Below are positions 24,011 through 31,700 of a DNA stretch of 39,807 nucleotides, piece by piece. The notes beneath the pieces were generated by a model. It was given only the letters and a program-made list of their open reading frames with translations, was not told the origin of the DNA and did not search any database. Origin of the DNA: a virus; IMG/VR virus record IMGVR_UViG_3300001282_000024, positions 1-39,807 of that record; one strand, given 5' to 3'. Both the position numbers and the translations under genes were made by a program. Positions within the stretch are counted from its first letter, which is position 1. Every line of letters starts with the position of its first letter.

Positions 24011-24862
24011 CTAGAGACGATTTTTGTTGTCGGAAATGTACGGAACACGAAGACCACGGTTGTAAGTGACCTTGAGGGTCGCTTTATCTGCGAGCGATTT
24101 AAAGGCAGCTGGAAGTTTGTCTCTCAGGTAGGCCTTGTAGACTCCCTCCAGTTCCTTTGCGGTATCAGGCCAAGCCAGTCGTGATAGATAGGGTCGTGAT
24201 GGATTCCATTTTGGGCCTTCCCGCTTCTCGCTCTTGGGGACAGACTGCCGTTTGATTTTCTGGCCCGAACCTTCGCTTTTAGGTCGTTTGTCGCCAAACC
24301 CGTCGTTCCCCTTGGAATACCAACCCGTTTCCAGGTAAAAGCTGTAATACTCAAGGCGACTGCGTTCAGATCTGTCTACAGCCCGAGGATTCACTTGAAT
24401 GATTCGAGTTCCAATGGACTTGTTCTGTCGGGCTGGGTAGGGCGTAATGGCCGAGTTGTCGCTGAAACCTTCTCTTTGGATCTTATCTCGCCATGCGTAA
24501 TCTGCTGGCTTCTTGGCGGCAAATCTCTTCTCGTCGCTGGCAGAATTGCTGGCTGGTCCTGGGAATTGACGGGATTCTACGCCCCTTCGCCAGTGGATTG
24601 AATCTTGGAGAGTTCCCGTTCTGCGTGCAGGGGCTTCGCCTGGTTGAGAGGACGGTGGATACTTTTCGCCCAATGATGTCTTTACTATTCGTACGGCATG
24701 TCTTGCGACAGCATCCAAGGCAGCGGAGTTAATCTTTTGAACCTGATTATTGTCTGAGATCCACTGCTTCGAGGCCTTTTGGGGCATGCTCTGGCTGGAA
24801 CCGGACGTTACGCCGCTCTTTGCGATCTGATTAATCAGTTTCATTGCGGAGTTAATATCCAT
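24011..24862 (-). CDS. HK97 gp10-like head-tail connector/neck protein
   Basis: 283 residues from the ATG in a TGATG junction with the preceding head-closure gene; a start at 24883 is possible but would overlap more. Basic; contains a helix with AALDAVARHAVRIVKTSLGEKYPPSSQPGEAPARRTGTLQDSIHW, the typical gp10 motif (helix, then PP..pG..P.RTGtL). Longer than usual, with an extra basic C-terminal half (RPYLSRLAWPDTAKELEGVY). Known role: joins the head connector to the tail. Confidence 0.78.
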   Translation of the reverse strand: MDINSAMKLINQIAKSGVTSGSSQSMPQKASKQWISDNNQVQKINSAALDAVARHAVRIVKTSLGEKYPPSSQPGEAPARRTGTLQDSIHWRRGVESRQFPGPASNSASDEKRFAAKKPADYAWRDKIQREGFSDNSAITPYPARQNKSIGTRIIQVNPRAVDRSERSRLEYYSFYLETGWYSKGNDGFGDKRPKSEGSGQKIKRQSVPKSEKREGPKWNPSRPYLSRLAWPDTAKELEGVYKAYLRDKLPAAFKSLADKATLKVTYNRGLRVPYISDNKNRL

Positions 24863-25185
24863 CAGGATGTCTCCACTACGCATTCAGCGGTTGTGTGATG
24901 GCTCAAAGAATTCCAGTCATTACATCTTACCACGTTATAAACATATGTTCCAACCTTTATCTGATTGCGTGCCGTAAGGTTACGCGAGCCTTTAAGCAGG
25001 ATGTTATGCGTTGCAGCAGAACCGTCTTTGGCATCTTCACGGTCAACACCACCGGATCTAGGCTGGACAAGGCATTTGACTGTCAGAACGGGTATCCAGG
25101 ATTGATACACGCCGCCCTGAACATCCTTTAGGGATTGCAGTTCGCTGATTACGGCTGTCTGGTTGAGGAAGTCGTCAAATGCCAT
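24862..25185 (-). CDS. Head closure / head-tail joining protein
   Basis: 107 residues. Matches the small beta-barrel head-closure family (SPP1 gp16, HK97 gp7-like): an early TAVISELQSLKDVQGGVYQSWIPVLTVKCLVQPRSGG and a late IKVGTYVYNVVRCNDWNS, the common 'L v G t Y Y V' segment. It overlaps the upstream connector gene by 11 bases and ends in TGATG. Known role: closing the capsid after packaging. Confidence 0.72.
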   Translation of the reverse strand: MAFDDFLNQTAVISELQSLKDVQGGVYQSWIPVLTVKCLVQPRSGGVDREDAKDGSAATHNILLKGSRNLTARNQIKVGTYVYNVVRCNDWNSLSHHTTAECVVETS

Positions 25186-25846
25186 TGACTGAATACCTCA
25201 CGTAAGGAGCTAAAAGGTTAGCAACGGGATGCTTTGCTGTAAGAAAGGGTGTAGCACCAGATCGCGTGTATGAGTAGTCGCCAATTCTTTCGGACTGGAG
25301 CGACCCATCATACTTTGAAGAAGAGTACATCCCGTTGACCAGCTGGGCAATTGCGAGTTTTACAGGTTCTGGGCAATAGTCAAAGCCACCCGTGTAATCG
25401 ACTGTGTAAAAATATTGCAAACTGTACGGGTTATCTTGCTTGATGAATGACTTAAATCTGTTTATATATGGATTGACGAATGTAAGCACGCCTGTGGATG
25501 GCTCGAGAACGTATTCGAGATTGATGTCCAGCTTTGTTTCGGTCAGGTTTGTTTCGCTGGAGTTGTAGCTGTCCACATAGCCGCAGGAATCGCCCTTGAC
25601 AGGGTCTGACTGCTGGTAGATTGCGACTCGGGAAACACTTGTAACTGGTGTTCTGCGAAGGTAGATCCGCTGGCTTTGATTGATAACGTAACGCTCGGTG
25701 ACTGTGTCCGATAGGAAAATCCGATTGCAGAACTTCTCTACTAACCTCGACGCAGCATCGATATAAACCTGGACCGTAGCAGATGGAGCATCCGCTAAAG
25801 CAGGAATGTACGTCAGGCATTCGTTTAGAGTCAGCAGAATATCCAC
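25175..25846 (-). CDS. Head-tail connector protein (gp6/gp15-like)
   Basis: 223 residues. The N-terminal helical bundle (LNECLTYIPALADAPSATVQVYIDAASRLVEKFCNRIF) is the typical head-tail adaptor opening, followed by a beta region (VTERYVINQSQRIYLRRTPVTSVSRVAIY) and a final helix (PEPVKLAIAQLVNGMYSS). Known role: the ring below the portal. Preceded by a UUCG-loop hairpin that separates it from the capsid genes. Confidence 0.8.
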   Translation of the reverse strand: MDILLTLNECLTYIPALADAPSATVQVYIDAASRLVEKFCNRIFLSDTVTERYVINQSQRIYLRRTPVTSVSRVAIYQQSDPVKGDSCGYVDSYNSSETNLTETKLDINLEYVLEPSTGVLTFVNPYINRFKSFIKQDNPYSLQYFYTVDYTGGFDYCPEPVKLAIAQLVNGMYSSSKYDGSLQSERIGDYSYTRSGATPFLTAKHPVANLLAPYVRYSVNGI

Positions 25847-25874
25847 AAGCCCTCCTTAAGCTCTCGAACCCCAA

Positions 25875-25896
25875 GGGACGACCCGAAGGTCGCCCC
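25875..25896 (-). promoter_or_regulatory. UUCG-tetraloop hairpin between capsid and connector genes
   Basis: Minus strand GGGGCGACC-TTCG-GGTCGTCCC: nine base pairs (one G-T) closed by a cUUCGg tetraloop, an exceptionally stable RNA form. No T-run follows, so it is more likely an RNA-stability or processing element, or a partial terminator, lowering expression of connectors relative to capsid. Confidence 0.6.
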
Positions 25897-25916
25897 AGAG
25901 GGCCGAAAGGTGGGAA

Positions 25917-26423
25917 TCAGTTGGTTCCCTTGGTCTCGATGGCAACATCAGGTTGCGGAACCGGAGTCAGGTTCGAGTTGTGCAGCAAGGCAACACCGTA
26001 AGTGGCTGTGCCAGTGGTCGCTACAACACGCATGTAAGGCTTGCTCACAAAAGCGGTTGTGTTTGACACTTGGACAGCCGTGTCCTTGCCTGGGTGGTTG
26101 ACGCTGATTGCCAGAAACTGGTTTGTCGCAGCTGTCGTAGCAGATGCAGAGATTGCAGCACCAGGAACAGCAGGGACGGCAGTGATCGGTACGCCAAATG
26201 TGGTTGATACCTGATAACCGACCGTAAGGTCAGTCCACGTGGAACCATCGGCTGATTCCTGAACCTTGATTGCCGAGGATGCAGCTAGAGCGAAGTTGAC
26301 CAGAAAGGTCGCCCCACCGAAGAGTCCGTTGGCACTGTTTACCTGAACAGACGAGCTGTTTCCCGAGGTAAACACAAGGTGCTTGACTTGAACACCACTT
26401 AAGAGCTGATTATGACGGGACAT
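25917..26423 (-). CDS. Capsid decoration or head-stabilising protein, probable
   Basis: 168 residues directly downstream of the major capsid gene. Beta-rich, Ala/Thr/Val-rich (SGVQVKHLVFTSGNSSSVQVNSANGLFGGATFLVNFALAASSAIKVQESADGSTWTDL), with an Ig-like or jelly-roll appearance. No decisive family. Its place after the capsid gene and before the stable hairpin suggests high expression, as for capsid ornaments. Confidence 0.6.
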   Translation of the reverse strand: MSRHNQLLSGVQVKHLVFTSGNSSSVQVNSANGLFGGATFLVNFALAASSAIKVQESADGSTWTDLTVGYQVSTTFGVPITAVPAVPGAAISASATTAATNQFLAISVNHPGKDTAVQVSNTTAFVSKPYMRVVATTGTATYGVALLHNSNLTPVPQPDVAIETKGTN

Positions 26424-26446
26424 ATGGTTCTCCTCTTGTGCTTATA

Positions 26447-27787
26447 TCAAGATACCTTGATGAATTTGCCGTATTGTTCTTGGATCGTGTCTGCACCCCA
26501 ACGCAAACGGAAGAGGTAAACACGGCGATTGTTCACGGCTTCGATTTCATTTAAGACCCGTACAGATAAGCCCATACGAATCGGCATGAACACGCCTTGC
26601 AGCGATCCGAAGAACGCAACTGCGTTACCACTCGTACCCTGAAGAGGAGCGAACTGGCAGTAGCTGATTGGGAACCCGTCAATCGAGTCAGGAATCGGCT
26701 GGACGATGCCAGGGAAGTTCTGACCGCTCTGGAACAGGTACTGACCGTTGGACGCTTTGAACAGGCTCACAGTCTTCGCTGTTTGCTGGTGCATCACGAA
26801 GCTGAAGTTTGGCTGGGCGTATTGAGGCAGAATGCTGAACCGCATGGATTTAACCGTATCAGCGTCCAGCGTTGAGCTAGAACCAGATGCAGTCACGAAG
26901 CCGAATTTACCTGCCTCGCCACCCGAACTGCTGGAAATCGAGTTCCAGATACCCCGAGGTTGGCCTACACCCGTACCGTAAGCGAGGTGCTTTTCGTAGT
27001 GGAGATCAAGCCAGGTTTGCAACTCTTGATTGAAGTAGGATTCCAGATTGAATCCTGAGTCTTCCAAGAGCGTGTTGGACATCGAAATCCGGCCCATGTA
27101 CTCATGAACTGGGATCGAGACTTCACCAAAAGTTGGCTCAAGGGAAGCACTTGGTGTTCCGGCTTCGCCTGTCCACATACCCTGAATCGGGCTGGTATAG
27201 ACATCGTCGCGGAAGGTGGTACGCAGCATGACAACACGGTTGCTATTGGTGGTGATCTGACGAACACGACCACGAAGCGTTGTTGGGGCTGGCTTACGCT
27301 GAATGACTTCATTGAGCATGTCAGGTGGTACGAAATAGCCAGCACCTTCGTCGATGCCTTCGACCAGCGTCTTAAATGTCCGAGCGTAGTTGTTCTTGAG
27401 CTTGTCTTCACCGAAGTGGAGGAAAGCCTTGAAGGCTCGGGCGTATTCTGGAGTCGAAATCGACTTGTTTTGTTTCTCTGTCAGGATGCCCAGACCATCG
27501 TCTTGGACCTCACCTGAATCCGAGATCGTTGTGAACCCAGCAGAGCGTGTTGAGCCACTGTAAGGCGTGCCAACAGACTTGTTTGTCAGGTCGCGATAGG
27601 AATCGAGGTTTACGGAGTCGAGGGCGTCGGCTTCGTCGATTTTGGCTTTGAGCGTAGGCAGGGTCTCTTGCAAGATTGCCTTGTAGCGAGCTGTCTGGTC
27701 GTCGTTGCGATCTTCGTTCAACCGAAGTGCTTCAGCCTCAGCAAAGGCACTTTTGAACTCAGCACGCAATTTTGGCGATGCTGCCAT
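26447..27787 (-). CDS. HK97-fold major capsid protein
   Basis: 446 residues. The N-terminal 125 or so residues form a charged helical scaffold-like (delta) domain (KLRAEFKSAFAEAEALRLNEDRNDD...). The HK97 fold follows: GAGYFVPPDMLNEVIQRKPAPTTLRGRVRQITTNSN, then WTGEAGTPSASLEPTFGEVSIPVHEYMGRISMSNTLLEDS, and LDLHYEKHLAYGTGVGQPRGIWN, all classic elements (N-arm, P-domain, E-loop region and spine). Known role: capsid shell; the N-domain is normally removed by the prohead protease encoded just upstream. Confidence 0.95.
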   Translation of the reverse strand: MAASPKLRAEFKSAFAEAEALRLNEDRNDDQTARYKAILQETLPTLKAKIDEADALDSVNLDSYRDLTNKSVGTPYSGSTRSAGFTTISDSGEVQDDGLGILTEKQNKSISTPEYARAFKAFLHFGEDKLKNNYARTFKTLVEGIDEGAGYFVPPDMLNEVIQRKPAPTTLRGRVRQITTNSNRVVMLRTTFRDDVYTSPIQGMWTGEAGTPSASLEPTFGEVSIPVHEYMGRISMSNTLLEDSGFNLESYFNQELQTWLDLHYEKHLAYGTGVGQPRGIWNSISSSSGGEAGKFGFVTASGSSSTLDADTVKSMRFSILPQYAQPNFSFVMHQQTAKTVSLFKASNGQYLFQSGQNFPGIVQPIPDSIDGFPISYCQFAPLQGTSGNAVAFFGSLQGVFMPIRMGLSVRVLNEIEAVNNRRVYLFRLRWGADTIQEQYGKFIKVS

Positions 27788-27791
27788 GGGA

Positions 27792-28550
27792 TTACTCCTT
27801 GATGTAGGCGCGAAACGCTTCGAGAAGGTCGTTTAATGGGTCTTCAACTGCAACTTTTGCCTGGGCCGGAGCTTCGGCGGGTTCTTCTTCCGATTCGGAT
27901 TTGATTCCGGCATCGACAAGCAGAGTTTCAAGCATTTCGTAGGACGCTTTGACCTGGGCGCACACTTGGGCCAGTAGGTCTGCCGTTGTTTGAGAGATCT
28001 TTCGCCCAGCTTTGAAGGACGAGATGGCTGTTTGTTCGTTTGCACCGAGTGCGACTGGAGAGATTTCCAGTAGTTTTGCTCGTTTGATCAGGCGGGAACC
28101 GCTTTCGGCTCGCATCAACTCTTCTTCGGATGGGCTGTATCCAGCCTTCTTCCAATAGTCGAGCGTGTCTTTCTTCGTCATTCGCTTGATTTGCAATGGG
28201 ATAATACCCACCGACAATTCCTTGACAACGCCTGACGTGATGAGTTTGCGATCTTCCTGAGCTTTGACCGTATCCACCAGAATTGCCTCGAGGAACAGCC
28301 CTTTGGCATCCTCAAAGAGTTCTACTGGCTTGCCGATAGGATTCGCATGGTCGTGATTCACGCCACCGATAAACCCTTTGGACATAAACCTCTGGATATC
28401 AGCCTTGTAAGCACCTGGGGCAATAATGTCGCCATGATAATCAAGGAAATGGAATGTCGAAGCATAGCCAGCGAACCCGCCAGAGTCGGAATTATCAACC
28501 CTCGGTGCTGGAGCCAGCTTGTAAACCAGACTTAGTTCCGGTTCAGACAC
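27792..28550 (-). CDS. Prohead protease (HK97 family)
   Basis: 252 residues from a GTG with AGGA about 8 bases upstream. Core motifs: GFAGYASTFHFLDYHGDIIAPGAY, then catalytic His66 in GVNHDHANPIGKP, and catalytic Ser113 in VKELSVGI, followed by LLEISPVALGANEQTAI. The C-terminal 70 residues are an acidic, Ala/Pro-rich extension (SEEEPAEAPAQAKVAVEDP) that may act as scaffold. Known role: serine protease cleaving the capsid delta domain during head maturation. Confidence 0.93.
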   Translation of the reverse strand: MSEPELSLVYKLAPAPRVDNSDSGGFAGYASTFHFLDYHGDIIAPGAYKADIQRFMSKGFIGGVNHDHANPIGKPVELFEDAKGLFLEAILVDTVKAQEDRKLITSGVVKELSVGIIPLQIKRMTKKDTLDYWKKAGYSPSEEELMRAESGSRLIKRAKLLEISPVALGANEQTAISSFKAGRKISQTTADLLAQVCAQVKASYEMLETLLVDAGIKSESEEEPAEAPAQAKVAVEDPLNDLLEAFRAYIKE

Positions 28551-28587
28551 GATATTTTCCTCGCAATGGATAGATACTCACCTATAT

Positions 28588-28616
28588 ATATTAACAGATA
28601 AACAATTGTTGATGCA
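28588..28616 (-). promoter_or_regulatory. Candidate promoter of the head genes
   Basis: Minus strand -10 TAATAT (28593-28588) within TGTTAATATATA, the same 12 bases seen before the terminase operon. A weak -35 (TTGCAT, 28617-28612) gives an 18-base spacing. The palindrome AACAATTGTT (28601-28610) sits in the spacer. Predicted leader about 32 bases before the GTG of the protease. Confidence 0.4.
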
Positions 28617-28618
28617 AA

Positions 28619-28939
28619 CTAAATCTTTTCCGGTTCTGCCGTGTAGTCTCCCGCACGAAAAACGCTCACTGTCTTCAGGTATTTGTCGTGGGTCTGATCG
28701 GCCAAGAGGAGTTTTAGTTGCTGACGGAGTTCGTCCATGACCAGGTCGTCTTCGCTACTTAACTGCATTTGAGAGGCATGTAGCCAGACGCCCAGAAGCG
28801 ATTGCAATCGGGAGTGATGCAGGACACAGGCTTGAAAGCCTTCGTTATCTTGAACGTCAATTTGCTCGAGATCGACCAGTAGCGAATCAATCGGAGACTT
28901 TTTCGTGACTTCATCGTCGCCGTCTGGTTCTTGAGGCAT
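28619..28939 (-). CDS. Hypothetical acidic protein after the lysis-type genes
   Basis: 106 residues, acidic N-terminus (MPQEPDGDDEVTKKSP), then helices (LQSLLGVWLHASQMQLSSEDDLVMDELRQQLKLLLADQ). No family recognised. It is the last gene of the cluster that begins near 31403 and overlaps the small membrane protein upstream by 29 bases. Confidence 0.6.
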   Translation of the reverse strand: MPQEPDGDDEVTKKSPIDSLLVDLEQIDVQDNEGFQACVLHHSRLQSLLGVWLHASQMQLSSEDDLVMDELRQQLKLLLADQTHDKYLKTVSVFRAGDYTAEPEKI

Positions 28940-29024
28940 GTCTGATAGTCCCTATTGCCAGAGCGATTGTGTTGAAGATCAAGTACAGGTAGAAATACAG
29001 CAGGAACAAAGACCAGGCTACCAA
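28911..29024 (-). CDS. Tiny membrane protein after the papain-like protease (TTG start)
   Basis: 37 residues from a TTG overlapping the protease stop: VAWSLFLLYFYLYLIFNTIALAIGTI forms one strongly hydrophobic segment, followed by the basic tail RHASRTRRRR. The positive-inside tail and position in a lysis-type cluster suggest a pinholin- or spanin-like helper. No strong ribosome site is seen, so translation would depend on re-initiation at the overlapping stop. Confidence 0.4.
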   Translation of the reverse strand: MVAWSLFLLYFYLYLIFNTIALAIGTIRHASRTRRRR

Positions 29025-29926
29025 TTGAGTTTCGCCCAGGGGATTTCTTTACGAGTCCAGCCAGCCAGATCGCTAAAGGCCCAGGAATCACCCTCTTTAA
29101 GCATGCTTTCCGCAGTTTTCTTGCGGATCTTGAAGCTACCAGCGGGCATCCAGTCGGGTTTCGGGCCTGAGATCCAGTCGTTGCCCCATGAGTTCAGGAT
29201 CACTGCGGACTCGTCTGAGAGGTCAATCCCAATGATGATCATCTGGTGCGACCATGAGCCTTTAGGGGCTGAGAATCCGTTTGCATCACGCTTATAACTG
29301 AACCCCTGATCGGAAGCGACTGTGACTGGGTAGCCAGAGGTAATTGCACTGACGAGTTCATCCCACTCGTCCACCTTGGCGTAAGACTTGATTGGGTGGA
29401 GCTTTGCTGTAGGCTCGAGGTCGTCAGGAACACCTTTACGGGCATAACTTGAGCAGCAGAGGGCTGCACTGTAATTTGTAAGATCTACGGATGCATATTT
29501 CTTACGGGGGAGAACGCCGTATTTCTGCAAATACTGGGCCGCCCAAGCTCCGACAGAGCCTTCCCCTGAAATCCTACCACCACCAATTTCGACACGACTT
29601 CCCCAGTAAATGGACATGCAGTCAAGGCGACCGGGATTTTCAGCACCTTTATCTGTTATGTCTTCGGCCACAAGAATTTCTGCCGCCATAGCAGCACCGT
29701 TAGCAACGCATGATCCGCATGAACCCTGATTGTAAATCCATTTGTCCTTACCCCAGACCATGTCCATGTACCTTGTCAGTATGACAGGCCCAGTGGGAGC
29801 GGAGTCCATGAGGTGGGGGGCAGTTGCGGAAAAGCCTTGAATTCCGTTTTCGGAGACGATTCGAGCGACTTCCTGTGGGTCTTTATGCCAGCCGAAGCCG
29901 AAATTGAGAGCGTCATAAGGGGTCAT
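29018..29926 (-). CDS. Papain-like (C1) cysteine protease
   Basis: 302 residues. The papain active-site layout is intact: oxyanion Gln67 and nucleophile Cys73 in NQGSCGSCVANGAA, His227 in WSHQMIIIGID, and Asn245 in ILNSWG. The usual Trp after the catalytic Cys is Val. There is no signal peptide and no clear inhibitory propeptide, only about 60 residues before the catalytic block. It is surrounded by small predicted membrane proteins, while no lysozyme, amidase or transglycosylase is recognisable in the window. A role in lysis of a protein-rich cell envelope is therefore plausible; virion maturation or host protein attack are alternatives. Confidence 0.85.
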   Translation of the reverse strand: MTPYDALNFGFGWHKDPQEVARIVSENGIQGFSATAPHLMDSAPTGPVILTRYMDMVWGKDKWIYNQGSCGSCVANGAAMAAEILVAEDITDKGAENPGRLDCMSIYWGSRVEIGGGRISGEGSVGAWAAQYLQKYGVLPRKKYASVDLTNYSAALCCSSYARKGVPDDLEPTAKLHPIKSYAKVDEWDELVSAITSGYPVTVASDQGFSYKRDANGFSAPKGSWSHQMIIIGIDLSDESAVILNSWGNDWISGPKPDWMPAGSFKIRKKTAESMLKEGDSWAFSDLAGWTRKEIPWAKLNW

Positions 29927-30423
29927 TTGCTCAACTCCTCACAGGCTTTCTTGATTTCAGCTAATGCCGCCAGCAGTTCTTCGCGTGTCTTGTACCCCTT
30001 GCTTGCAAGCAGATCGCCAAGAGCCACGCCAGACCAATAAGTCCGAATCCCATTATCGTCAGCACTCTTTGCCAATACTCCGATGACCTGAGCCATGTCG
30101 AGGCCCAACGCTCCAGCCTGTGCTTCAGTTATCTGTATCGATTTGTCGAGGGCTAATGCCCCTTGCTTGCGTTTTGCCTTGTCAGGCACAGTAATGGTCA
30201 CTATGGACCAGAACTCGTTTGCAAGGCCTGTCAGGTTCGGTGGAACGGGCTTCTTTTCAGGGTCAGTTTCCTGCCCGTCATAAGCCTTGACTGTTCCAGA
30301 TTGTGTTCCAACAACATACGTCCTGCCTCTATCTACAAAAACAATGGAAACTTCCGTCACCGGAGGTACATTGAAAGAGGGGATCGAGGTCTGCCCAAGT
30401 AGCATCAGTGCAGCGAAAAGCAT
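29923..30423 (-). CDS. Secreted or membrane-anchored protein, unknown
   Basis: 166 residues from the ATG at 30423, two bases after the previous stop (GTG at 30435 or ATG at 30462 are alternatives). The N-terminus MLFAALMLLGQTS is a hydrophobic segment like a short signal peptide or anchor. The rest begins beta-rich (VTEVSIVFVDRGRTYVVGTQSGTVKAYDG) and ends helical (LGDLLASKGYKTREELLAALAEIKKACEELSK). It overlaps the papain-like protease by 4 bases and could be its envelope partner or a spanin-like factor; not recognised. Confidence 0.65.
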   Translation of the reverse strand: MLFAALMLLGQTSIPSFNVPPVTEVSIVFVDRGRTYVVGTQSGTVKAYDGQETDPEKKPVPPNLTGLANEFWSIVTITVPDKAKRKQGALALDKSIQITEAQAGALGLDMAQVIGVLAKSADDNGIRTYWSGVALGDLLASKGYKTREELLAALAEIKKACEELSK

Positions 30424-30425
30424 AA

Positions 30426-30563
30426 TCAATCCCACCCTTCCGGTTTGTCCTGGTGTTCCCACTTCTCATACCAGTCGTCATCCATAGACCAGTAGAGACA
30501 CAAGGACAAACCGATAAGAATTCCAAGTATGATGTATCCGAAAGTGGCGAACACCCGTATCAC
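30426..30563 (-). CDS. Small single-span membrane protein
   Basis: 45 residues from a GTG in a 4-base overlap (GTGA) with the preceding gene. One transmembrane segment, FATFGYIILGILIGLSLCLYW, then an acidic tail (SMDDDWYEKWEHQDKPEGWD). Start, stop and spacing to both neighbours are tight, which supports a real gene. Holin- or antiholin-like candidate by size and position. Confidence 0.55.
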   Translation of the reverse strand: MIRVFATFGYIILGILIGLSLCLYWSMDDDWYEKWEHQDKPEGWD

Positions 30564-30742
30564 AGGCCAGCTGTCGCTGCGGCTACTGCTTTGGAAATAG
30601 CGTCTTCACGCTGAACCATTGCGGCTTTAACCGTTTCCTCGTTGAGGCTCACGACTTCGCCCCTGGCGAGTTGCTGAAGCAGTTCCTTAATCACTTCCAC
30701 GATCAGTGGAGTCATCAGGCGTATGATGAGTTGGGTAAACAT
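30560..30742 (-). CDS. Small amphipathic protein
   Basis: 60 residues from the ATG of a TAATG junction (alternative ATG at 30751). The N-terminus MFTQLIIRLMTPLIVEVIKELLQQLARGE is a long amphipathic or membrane-associating helix, followed by a charged helix (EETVKAAMVQREDAISKAVAAATAGL). Function unknown; belongs to the cluster of small membrane-related genes. Confidence 0.55.
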   Translation of the reverse strand: MFTQLIIRLMTPLIVEVIKELLQQLARGEVVSLNEETVKAAMVQREDAISKAVAAATAGL

Positions 30743-30981
30743 TATTTGCATGCCCCGCTGGGACAGATGTAGATGTAATTCATTTGCGTTGCCGCTGGCT
30801 TGCTGTGGAAAAGCGATTTCCGTGGGCGGCGACCACCGTTGTTTGGGCGAGGCGGCAAGGTAATTAATTTGGCAGGGCGTTCAACCGTTACGATTGCTGC
30901 CGTTGGTTGCTGGACTGGATCGCAATTGCCTTTTGGGCATTCCGGCTGTGCGGCGTACAAGAAAATGGCTTCGATAAACAT
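30742..30981 (-). CDS. Small Cys/Pro-rich protein
   Basis: 79 residues. Two cysteine motifs, ECPKGNCD near the start and CPSGAC at the end, flank a Pro/Arg-rich middle (KLITLPPRPNNGGRRPRKS). The N-terminal FIEAIFLYAA is weakly hydrophobic. The leader carries AAAGGTGAG nine bases upstream, inside a hairpin repeated at 22415-22429. Function unknown. Confidence 0.55.
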   Translation of the reverse strand: MFIEAIFLYAAQPECPKGNCDPVQQPTAAIVTVERPAKLITLPPRPNNGGRRPRKSLFHSKPAATQMNYIYICPSGACK

Positions 30982-30988
30982 GATTGCT

Positions 30989-31002
30989 CACCTTTCAAGT
31001 GG
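30989..31002 (-). promoter_or_regulatory. SD-sequestering leader hairpin, copy 2
   Basis: CCACTTGAAAGGTG on the minus strand, identical over 14 bases to the tail chaperone leader. CACTT pairs with AGGTG around a GAA loop, hiding the ribosome site. Confidence 0.4.
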
Positions 31003-31067
31003 TTGGGATAGATGGAACCGTTTGACCAACCGGCACTTAGATCACCTTACCCTTCTGGGGACGGAGG

Positions 31068-31403
31068 TTATTTCAGGTCGATTGTCTCTTCTTTGTCAGT
31101 CGAAGATGATTTTGATGTCGGGGAGGAGTTGGATTGCCGCTTCTCTTTGAAGCTCTTCACTAAGCCCGCACTTGCATATATCACAGCCGCAACGCTGTAT
31201 AGCAACTCTGCCCAGCTCAGATCGACATTCACCAAGTTGGCCCCCACCCAGTTTGTTGTGACAGCAATTGGGCCGATCACCCATCCCACATTGGGGTTCA
31301 GGAGGTCGAACGAGGGGTCGGGTGTTTGCATCGCTAAGATCCGTTTGGGGTCTTGGGGTGCGGTGCGGTCGTATGCTGACACGGTGGCGACGGAAGACGA
31401 CAT
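31068..31403 (-). CDS. Membrane protein with one or two spans, holin-like candidate
   Basis: 111 residues; GAGG lies 8 bases before the ATG. A hydrophobic stretch VGWVIGPIAVTTNWVGANLV is followed by a clearer span, WAELLYSVAAVIYASAGLV, and a charged Lys/Ser-rich C-terminus (KSFKEKRQSNSSPTSKSSSTDKEE), which is the common holin layout. Transcribed from the strong promoter at 31428-31457. Confidence 0.6.
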   Translation of the reverse strand: MSSSVATVSAYDRTAPQDPKRILAMQTPDPSFDLLNPNVGWVIGPIAVTTNWVGANLVNVDLSWAELLYSVAAVIYASAGLVKSFKEKRQSNSSPTSKSSSTDKEETIDLK

Positions 31404-31427
31404 TTCTAGGCCTCTTCATATAAGCAT

Positions 31428-31457
31428 ATTATAACCTGTTACTCGCCCTCTTGTAAA
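31428..31457 (-). promoter_or_regulatory. Strong leftward late promoter for the lysis-type cluster
   Basis: Minus strand -35 TTTACA (31457-31452, 5 of 6), 18-base spacer, perfect -10 TATAAT (31433-31428). The -35 lies inside the 3' end of the preceding gene. Predicted leader about 18-20 bases with ribosome site GAGG. Confidence 0.7.
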
Positions 31458-31699
31458 TACTTCATCCCGACCTGATGAGCCTTAAGCAATGCTGCCAAAG
31501 CGGATGCGACTGAAATCACGACTGCTGCTGCCGGACCTACATAAATCTTGCTGAGGTTCTCGAGGATGACAGTCAGAAGGGTTAGAATCAAAGCCGAAAC
31601 CGAGCCTGTTCCGAAAGCCTTTAGGAGCGTTGATTTAAGCTCTTCGACGTTGATGTAGCCCTGAAGGCTCGGCAGATTGTTCAGTTCGTCTTCGCTCAT
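31439..31699 (-). CDS. Two-span membrane protein, holin-like
   Basis: 86 residues. Acidic N-terminus (MSEDELNNLPS), two hydrophobic segments (VSALILTLLTVILENL and VGPAAAVVISVASALAALL) and a short hydrophilic end (KYLQEGE). Size and topology match class II holins. Starts one base after the nuclease stop. Confidence 0.6.
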   Translation of the reverse strand: MSEDELNNLPSLQGYINVEELKSTLLKAFGTGSVSALILTLLTVILENLSKIYVGPAAAVVISVASALAALLKAHQVGMKYLQEGE

Positions 31700-31700
31700 G

